A DNA stretch of 11,023 nucleotides, taken from the NCBI GenBank assembly GCA_947623795.1, contig CANQHS010000025.1:1-11023 (forward strand). Direction: 5' to 3'. How positions within the stretch are numbered: the first letter of the stretch is position 1; the number at the start of each line of letters is the position of its first letter. Below are positions 7,565-11,023 of the stretch, piece by piece. The DNA comes from an uncultured Clostridia bacterium. Lineage in GTDB: Bacteria > Bacillota > Clostridia > Christensenellales > UBA1242. The position numbers were made by a program, and so were the translations under genes. The notes under the pieces were generated by a model. It was not told the origin of the DNA, made no database searches, and was given only the letters and a program-made list of their open reading frames with translations.

Positions 7565-8053
7565 ATGAAAAATATGTCTAAGAAAAAGAAAATCATTATT
7601 TTATCGGTTATGATCGCATTACTATTAATAACTGGCTATGTAAATGTGGCATTAAACAGCACAATATCCAATGGTGCAGCCACCACAACTTCAACCACAT
7701 ATGCAAATTTCTATTCCGCATATAGGGCAGAGCGCAAGGCAACACGAACGGAAGAAATCCAATTTTATGACTCAATCATAAAAGGCAGCGAATATTCTGC
7801 CGAAGCAAAGGCCGAAGCCGAGCAAAACAAGCTAGCCCTTGTAAAACTTATGGAAAAAGAACTTGCAACAGAGGGCATGATTCGCGGAAAAGGCTTCACA
7901 GACGCCATAATTACTATGTCTGGCGACAATATAAATGTCTATGTTAAAGCCGATTTTGAAATCGGGAAAGCGGAAGCAACTCAAATTGGAGCAATCGTTG
8001 TGGGACAATTTGGGGTTGAAAATGAGAAAGTTTTCATAATCTCTTCGAATTAA
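7565..8053 (+). CDS. spoIIIAH: Stage III sporulation protein AH
   Basis: SpoIIIAH spans the mother-cell membrane and binds SpoIIQ from the forespore, forming the zipper and channel between the two cells. The 162-residue product (218 in B. subtilis) has a basic N-terminus, a membrane helix (about 10-28), a Thr-rich linker (39-45), a charged helix around YSAYRAERKATRTEEIQFY (50-68), and a ring-building-motif domain. That domain has EAKAEAEQNKLALVKLMEKE-like helices, strand DAIITMSGDNINVYVKA and a final strand KVFIIS. AGGAGG at 7554-7559 is five bases before the ATG and overlaps the spoIIIAG stop. It is the last gene of the operon. No hairpin terminator follows, only the promoter for the next gene. 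Confidence 0.93.
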   Translation: MKNMSKKKKIIILSVMIALLLITGYVNVALNSTISNGAATTTSTTYANFYSAYRAERKATRTEEIQFYDSIIKGSEYSAEAKAEAEQNKLALVKLMEKELATEGMIRGKGFTDAIITMSGDNINVYVKADFEIGKAEATQIGAIVVGQFGVENEKVFIISSN

Positions 8054-8082
8054 TTGCTAAAAAAAATCAATAATGCTATAAT
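8054..8082 (+). promoter_or_regulatory. Sigma-A-type promoter of the Asp23-family gene
   Basis: TTGCTA (8054-8059) and a perfect TATAAT (8077-8082) are 17 bases apart. TGC before the -10 gives an extended -10. Transcription should start about 8089, putting GAGGG (8089-8093) at the very 5' end of the transcript. The -35 begins right after the spoIIIAH stop. This lets the downstream housekeeping genes be expressed without the sporulation operon. Confidence 0.82.
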
Positions 8083-8099
8083 ACAAATGAGGGAATATT

Positions 8100-8453
8100 A
8101 TGGCACAAAATAATAAAGTATCAGAAAACGGGACCTACATTAACAAAACAATGGTGGTTTCAATCGTTAGCCTTGCCACAAAAGAAATTGAAGGAGTGGT
8201 TGATGTTTACCAACCAACCAGGCTAACAATAAGGAGATTGTTCAACAAAAATATTGGTAAAGGCGTTCGCATTAAATACACCGACCTTGGCATCTTGATT
8301 GATATCTATGTTGTCATTTCTGCCGATGCGGAAGTTAGCGATGTGGTATATCGCATTCAGCAAAATGTTAAAAATAGCATAACTTCGCTTTTGCCAATAA
8401 AGATTAAGGCAATCAATGTTTATGTTATGGACGCGGTTAAAAATTCTCTCTAA
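8100..8453 (+). CDS. yqhY: Asp23/Gls24-family protein (YqhY type)
   Basis: This is a 117-residue Asp23/Gls24-family protein. The family pattern is visible: a short N-terminal region NGTYINKTMVVSIVSLATKEIEGVVDV, a basic middle (RLTIRRLFNK), a central GVRIKYTDLGILIDIYVVISADAEV strand pair, then the helix VSDVVYRIQQNVKNSI and the terminal strand AINVYVMDAV. In B. subtilis the yqhY gene lies downstream of spoIIIAH and accBC and just before nusB, and has been linked genetically to control of acetyl-CoA carboxylase. Here accB and accC are absent between spoIIIAH and this gene. It has its own promoter, with GAGGG six bases before the ATG. Its exact biochemical role is not established by sequence. 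Confidence 0.9.
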   Translation: MAQNNKVSENGTYINKTMVVSIVSLATKEIEGVVDVYQPTRLTIRRLFNKNIGKGVRIKYTDLGILIDIYVVISADAEVSDVVYRIQQNVKNSITSLLPIKIKAINVYVMDAVKNSL

Positions 8454-8467
8454 ATGAGAGAGTTTTT
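8439..8467 (+). terminator. Hairpin between yqhY and nusB, terminator- or attenuator-like
   Basis: The arms 8439-8450 and 8456-8467 can form a 12-bp stem with one G-U pair and a 5-base loop. The core is CTCTC/GAGAG and the outer part is A5/T5, so the T-run lies in the right arm. The stem covers the last codons and stop of yqhY. The nusB ribosome binding site starts seven bases later. It could be a partial terminator lowering nusB expression, or act as a bidirectional AT hairpin. The U-run is short. Confidence 0.55.
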
Positions 8468-8483
8468 CTATATGGGAGAGCAA

Positions 8484-8855
8484 ATGAAAAGGTCAACAGC
8501 AAGGGAACTTGCCTTTAAAACAATATATTCAAAGTTTTTCAACTCTAACGAAGATGGAGATATTTTTTCATCAGCCGAAATGGGGGAATTAAATTTCACA
8601 AAGGAAATTTTGAATAATTTTGCTAAACATTATAGCGAAATAAACGAACTTATTTCGTCAAATCTAAAAGGATACACTCTTGATAGAGTCAACAAAATCG
8701 ATTTAGCCATAATAACCGAAGCAATAATCGAAATTAAATATATGGACACACCAAAAGAAGTTGTAATAAACGAAGCTGTGGAACTCTCAAAAAAATATTC
8801 AACAGACAAAAGTCCAAAGTTTATTAATGGCTTCTTGGCAAGCATTGTTAAATGA
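8484..8855 (+). CDS. nusB: Transcription antitermination factor NusB
   Basis: NusB binds boxA RNA together with S10 (NusE) in antitermination complexes, notably on rRNA operons. The 123-residue product has the arginine-rich start MKRSTARELAFKTIY (here partly Lys). It also has helix DRVNKIDLAIITEAIIEI and the C-terminal signature EVVINEAVELSKKYSTDKSPKFINGFL. The frame is open upstream to an ATG at 8454, but that codon lies in the loop of the preceding hairpin. GGGAG at 8474-8478 and homology favour 8484. The stop overlaps the xseA start (ATGA). The folD gene found after nusB in Bacillus is missing. Confidence 0.95.
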   Translation: MKRSTARELAFKTIYSKFFNSNEDGDIFSSAEMGELNFTKEILNNFAKHYSEINELISSNLKGYTLDRVNKIDLAIITEAIIEIKYMDTPKEVVINEAVELSKKYSTDKSPKFINGFLASIVK

Positions 8856-10024
8856 AAACTTTCACAGTTAGCCAAATCAACCGAATAATTAGAGATTTAA
8901 TTGACAATGAAGTAATCTTGGAAGATATTATGGTTACGGGGGAATTGTCAAGTTTTTCTATAACAAGAAATATTGCATATTTCACACTAAAAGATAACGA
9001 CAACTTGCTTTCGTGCGTGCAGTTTAGCGCGACAAAAACTTTTAATGTTGGCGATCTCGTGCAAGTTAGAGGAAATGTTAAATACTATCCAAAAGGTGGC
9101 AAGCTAACCTTTAACGCATTAGAATTGGAATTGTGCGGTCAGGGCGAATTATATCAGCAATTCTTGCAATTAAAAGAAAAACTTTCAAACGAAGGCTTGT
9201 TTAGTGAGGAACATAAAATCCCGCTGCCGCGATTTATAAATTCGATTGGGGTTGTAACAAGCAAAACGGGTGCTGTGTTGCAAGATATTAAAAATGTGAC
9301 CATGCGAAGAAATCCCAATCTGGACATTTTTGTCTATGATGCACAAGTTCAAGGCAAATCCGCAGTGGGAGACATAATTGCTGGCATAACATATTTTGAT
9401 AATCTCTCAGATGTAGATGTAATCATAGTGGCGCGTGGTGGCGGAAGCATTGAGGATTTATCTGCCTTTAATGATGAGGAACTAGCTCGTATTACTTATA
9501 TTTGCAATAAACCAATAATTAGTGCGGTCGGGCATGAAACCGATTTCACGATAATTGACTTCGTTGCCGACCTACGAGCGCCAACTCCAAGTGCGGCAGC
9601 AGAACTTGTAACTTTCGATAATAACGACCTAAAGAGATATATAAAGGGACTAGTTACAACTTATAAACTTAAACTTGACAATAAGGTAACCGACCTATTA
9701 GACCAAATTAATTCAACAAGTTTAAGCATAGAAAACAATGCTAACAACATAATTGCCGAGCAAACCATGTTTATTGTGGACAAGCTAAATTCGATGGACA
9801 AAAGCATTAATGATAAAATAATGAACACTATACACAGTGTGAATATATCATTAAATACACTAGATAGACTAAATCCAGCAAAATTATTGCAATCGGGATA
9901 TTCGTATGTTAGCAAAGAAAATGCGCCGATTAGTTACTCAAATGTAGCGGTTGGCGACAATATTGACATAGTGGCAAAAGACGTGAAATTAAACGCAAAA
10001 ATCACAAAAAAGGAGAAAAGATGA
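8852..10024 (+). CDS. xseA: Exodeoxyribonuclease VII large subunit
   Basis: XseA is the catalytic subunit of exonuclease VII, which degrades single-stranded DNA from both ends to oligonucleotides. The 390-residue product has an N-terminal OB-fold (about 1-95, with VTGELSSF) and a nuclease core. In that core, Asp145, Arg195 (ARGGGSIEDL), His228 and Asp231 (GHETDFT) correspond, with a constant offset of ten, to E. coli Asp155, Arg205, His238 and Asp241. RAPTPSAAAEL follows. The C-terminal helical region, where XseB binds, is shorter than in E. coli (456 residues total). The segment LNPAKLLQSGYSYV marks the conserved end. The ATG overlaps the nusB stop by four bases and the stop overlaps xseB the same way, so the genes are translationally coupled. 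Confidence 0.97.
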   Translation: MKTFTVSQINRIIRDLIDNEVILEDIMVTGELSSFSITRNIAYFTLKDNDNLLSCVQFSATKTFNVGDLVQVRGNVKYYPKGGKLTFNALELELCGQGELYQQFLQLKEKLSNEGLFSEEHKIPLPRFINSIGVVTSKTGAVLQDIKNVTMRRNPNLDIFVYDAQVQGKSAVGDIIAGITYFDNLSDVDVIIVARGGGSIEDLSAFNDEELARITYICNKPIISAVGHETDFTIIDFVADLRAPTPSAAAELVTFDNNDLKRYIKGLVTTYKLKLDNKVTDLLDQINSTSLSIENNANNIIAEQTMFIVDKLNSMDKSINDKIMNTIHSVNISLNTLDRLNPAKLLQSGYSYVSKENAPISYSNVAVGDNIDIVAKDVKLNAKITKKEKR

Positions 10025-10224
10025 TAGAGCAAGACATTAAAAGATTGGAAGAAATCGCAAAAAAGTTAGATGAAGGCGTCAATCTTGACGAAAGCCTAAA
10101 ACTTTATGAAGAAGGTTGCAAACTCGCAAAAGCTTGCCTAAACGAGCTTGAAAAGGCAAAGGGCAAGATTGTTATGATAAAAAAGGAATTCAACAAAAAG
10201 GATAAAGGAGAAAACAATGGCTAA
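10021..10224 (+). CDS. xseB: Exodeoxyribonuclease VII small subunit
   Basis: XseB subunits bind the helical extension of XseA and are needed for exonuclease VII holoenzyme function. The 67-residue product shows the typical two-helix pattern: DIKRLEEIAKKLDEGVNLDESLKLYEEGCKLAKACLNELEKAKGKI. The N-terminal helix and the LDESLKLYEEG turn are diagnostic. AGGAG lies about five bases before the ATG, inside the end of xseA. ATGA overlaps the xseA stop. The last codons carry the ribosome binding site of proS. In Bacillus the next genes are isoprenoid genes (ispA, dxs); here it is proS. Confidence 0.95.
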   Translation: MIEQDIKRLEEIAKKLDEGVNLDESLKLYEEGCKLAKACLNELEKAKGKIVMIKKEFNKKDKGENNG

Positions 10225-11023
10225 AGATTTTGTTAGTGAAATAACGGATATGCATGAGGATTTTGCACAGTGGTACACTGATGTTGTGCTTAAAACGGAA
10301 ATGGTGGACTATGGCCCAGTTAAAGGCACAATGGTAATTCGCCCTTATGGATATGCTGTCTGGGAGATTATCCAACAATATTTTAACAATGAATTTAAAA
10401 AATTAGGGGTGCAAAACGCATATTTCCCAATGTTTATTCCCGAAAGTTTTTTAAAACGCGAAGCAGAACACGTTGAGGGCTTTGCTCCAGAAGTTGCAGT
10501 TGTAACATATGCTGGCGGTCAAGAATTAAGCGAAAAATTGGTTATTCGCCCAACAAGCGAAACAATTATAGGTGAAATGTTTTCAAAATGGATAAAATCC
10601 TATCGCGATTTGCCATATAAAGTAAATCAATGGTGCAATGTCGTTAGATGGGAAAAAACCACTCGACCATTCCTTAGAACAAGTGAATTTTTGTGGCAGG
10701 AAGGGCATACCGTTCAGCCAACAAACGATGATGCAGAAAAAGACGCTCAAACCATGCTCGAAGTTTATAAAAATGCACTTAAAAACTTGCTTGCAATTCC
10801 AACACTAACGGGCAGAAAAACTGAAAACGAAAAATTTGCAGGCGCAGTGGCCACTTATAGCCTTGAAGCCATAATGAAGGACGGGAAATGCCTGCAATCA
10901 GGCACAACACATAATTTAGGGCAGAATTTTTGTCGTGCAAGCAACATAAAATTTTTGAACAAAGATGAAAAATTAGATTATGCATTTTCGTCAAGTTGGG
11001 GTGTTTCCACCCGTTTGATAGGC
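10217..11023 (+). CDS. proS: Prolyl-tRNA synthetase, archaeal/eukaryal-type (3' end outside window)
   Basis: ProRS charges tRNA-Pro with proline. The 269 visible codons begin MAKDFVSEITDMHEDFAQWY and contain class II motif 1 (around GPVKGTMVIRPYGYAVWE, 33-50), the RPTSE loop (111-115), motif 2 (RWEKTTRPFLRTSEFLWQEG, 144-163) and the start of motif 3 (SWGVSTRLIG) at the window edge. About 100 residues separate motifs 2 and 3, leaving no room for the roughly 180-residue INS editing domain of E. coli-type ProRS. This and the sequence style mark the short archaeal/eukaryal-like class found in many Clostridia. AAAGGAG at 10204-10210 is six bases before the ATG. The start overlaps xseB by eight bases. 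The anticodon-binding domain lies beyond the window. Confidence 0.95.
   Translation, partial: MAKDFVSEITDMHEDFAQWYTDVVLKTEMVDYGPVKGTMVIRPYGYAVWEIIQQYFNNEFKKLGVQNAYFPMFIPESFLKREAEHVEGFAPEVAVVTYAGGQELSEKLVIRPTSETIIGEMFSKWIKSYRDLPYKVNQWCNVVRWEKTTRPFLRTSEFLWQEGHTVQPTNDDAEKDAQTMLEVYKNALKNLLAIPTLTGRKTENEKFAGAVATYSLEAIMKDGKCLQSGTTHNLGQNFCRASNIKFLNKDEKLDYAFSSSWGVSTRLIG

Noticed and set aside
9661..9915. Minus-strand open frame of 84 residues inside xseA
   Set aside because: It is antisense to the helical C-terminal part of XseA. Its hydrophobic composition comes from reversing Asn/Lys/Asp-rich codons.
10148..10178. Possible promoter for proS inside xseB (TTGAAA, TGTTATGAT)
   Set aside because: The -10 is imperfect and the spacing is 19 bases. 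Such matches are common in AT-rich coding sequence, and proS is already coupled to xseB by overlap.

Overview
This window comes from an AT-rich, low-GC endospore-forming member of the Bacillota, most likely an uncultured Clostridia-type lineage. Three things support this: a complete eight-gene spoIIIA operon, classic AGGAGG-type ribosome binding sites, and sigma-A-like promoters with TATAAT and extended -10 elements. All genes are on the + strand, coding density is very high, and standard stop codons, including TGA, are used. The longest stretch without a gene is about 100 bp (3363-3463). No RNA gene, mobile element, CRISPR array or foreign island was seen. A finer taxonomic placement is not possible from the sequence alone.

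Layout. (1) 1-2723: the 3' part of infB, then rbfA and truB, tightly packed (1-bp and 14-bp overlaps). This is the end of a translation/ribosome-maturation operon. (2) 2724-3427: efp with its own strong promoter (TTGCCA-17-TATAAT) and a 12-bp terminator hairpin, so it looks like a monocistronic unit. (3) 3464-8053: spoIIIAA-AB-AC-AD-AE-AF-AG-AH in canonical order, mostly overlapping or a few bases apart. These encode the ATPase, membrane proteins and ring-forming proteins of the mother-cell-to-forespore feeding-tube/secretion complex. (4) 8054-11023: a second strong promoter (TTGCTA-17-TATAAT), then an Asp23-family gene (yqhY type), a hairpin, nusB, xseA, xseB and the 5' part of proS. From nusB onward these are chained by ATGA-type or 8-bp overlaps.

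How it fits together. The window joins two gene neighbourhoods that are separate in Bacillus subtilis: the infB-rbfA-truB operon, and the efp-spoIIIA-(acc)-yqhY-nusB-(folD)-xseAB region. Genes usually found between them are missing here: ylxP, a DHH phosphatase and ribF from the first; yqhV, accBC and folD from the second. Housekeeping promoters flank the sporulation operon, so growth genes and sporulation genes can be expressed independently. I recognise no sigma-E promoter and no Shine-Dalgarno sequence in front of spoIIIAA.

I found no convincing new system. The points most worth a second look are a SpoIIIAG that appears to lack the large insertion which builds the beta-barrel of the B. subtilis ring, an EF-P with a seven-residue insertion just before its modification loop, a hairpin placed between yqhY and the antitermination gene nusB, and the unexplained start of spoIIIAA.
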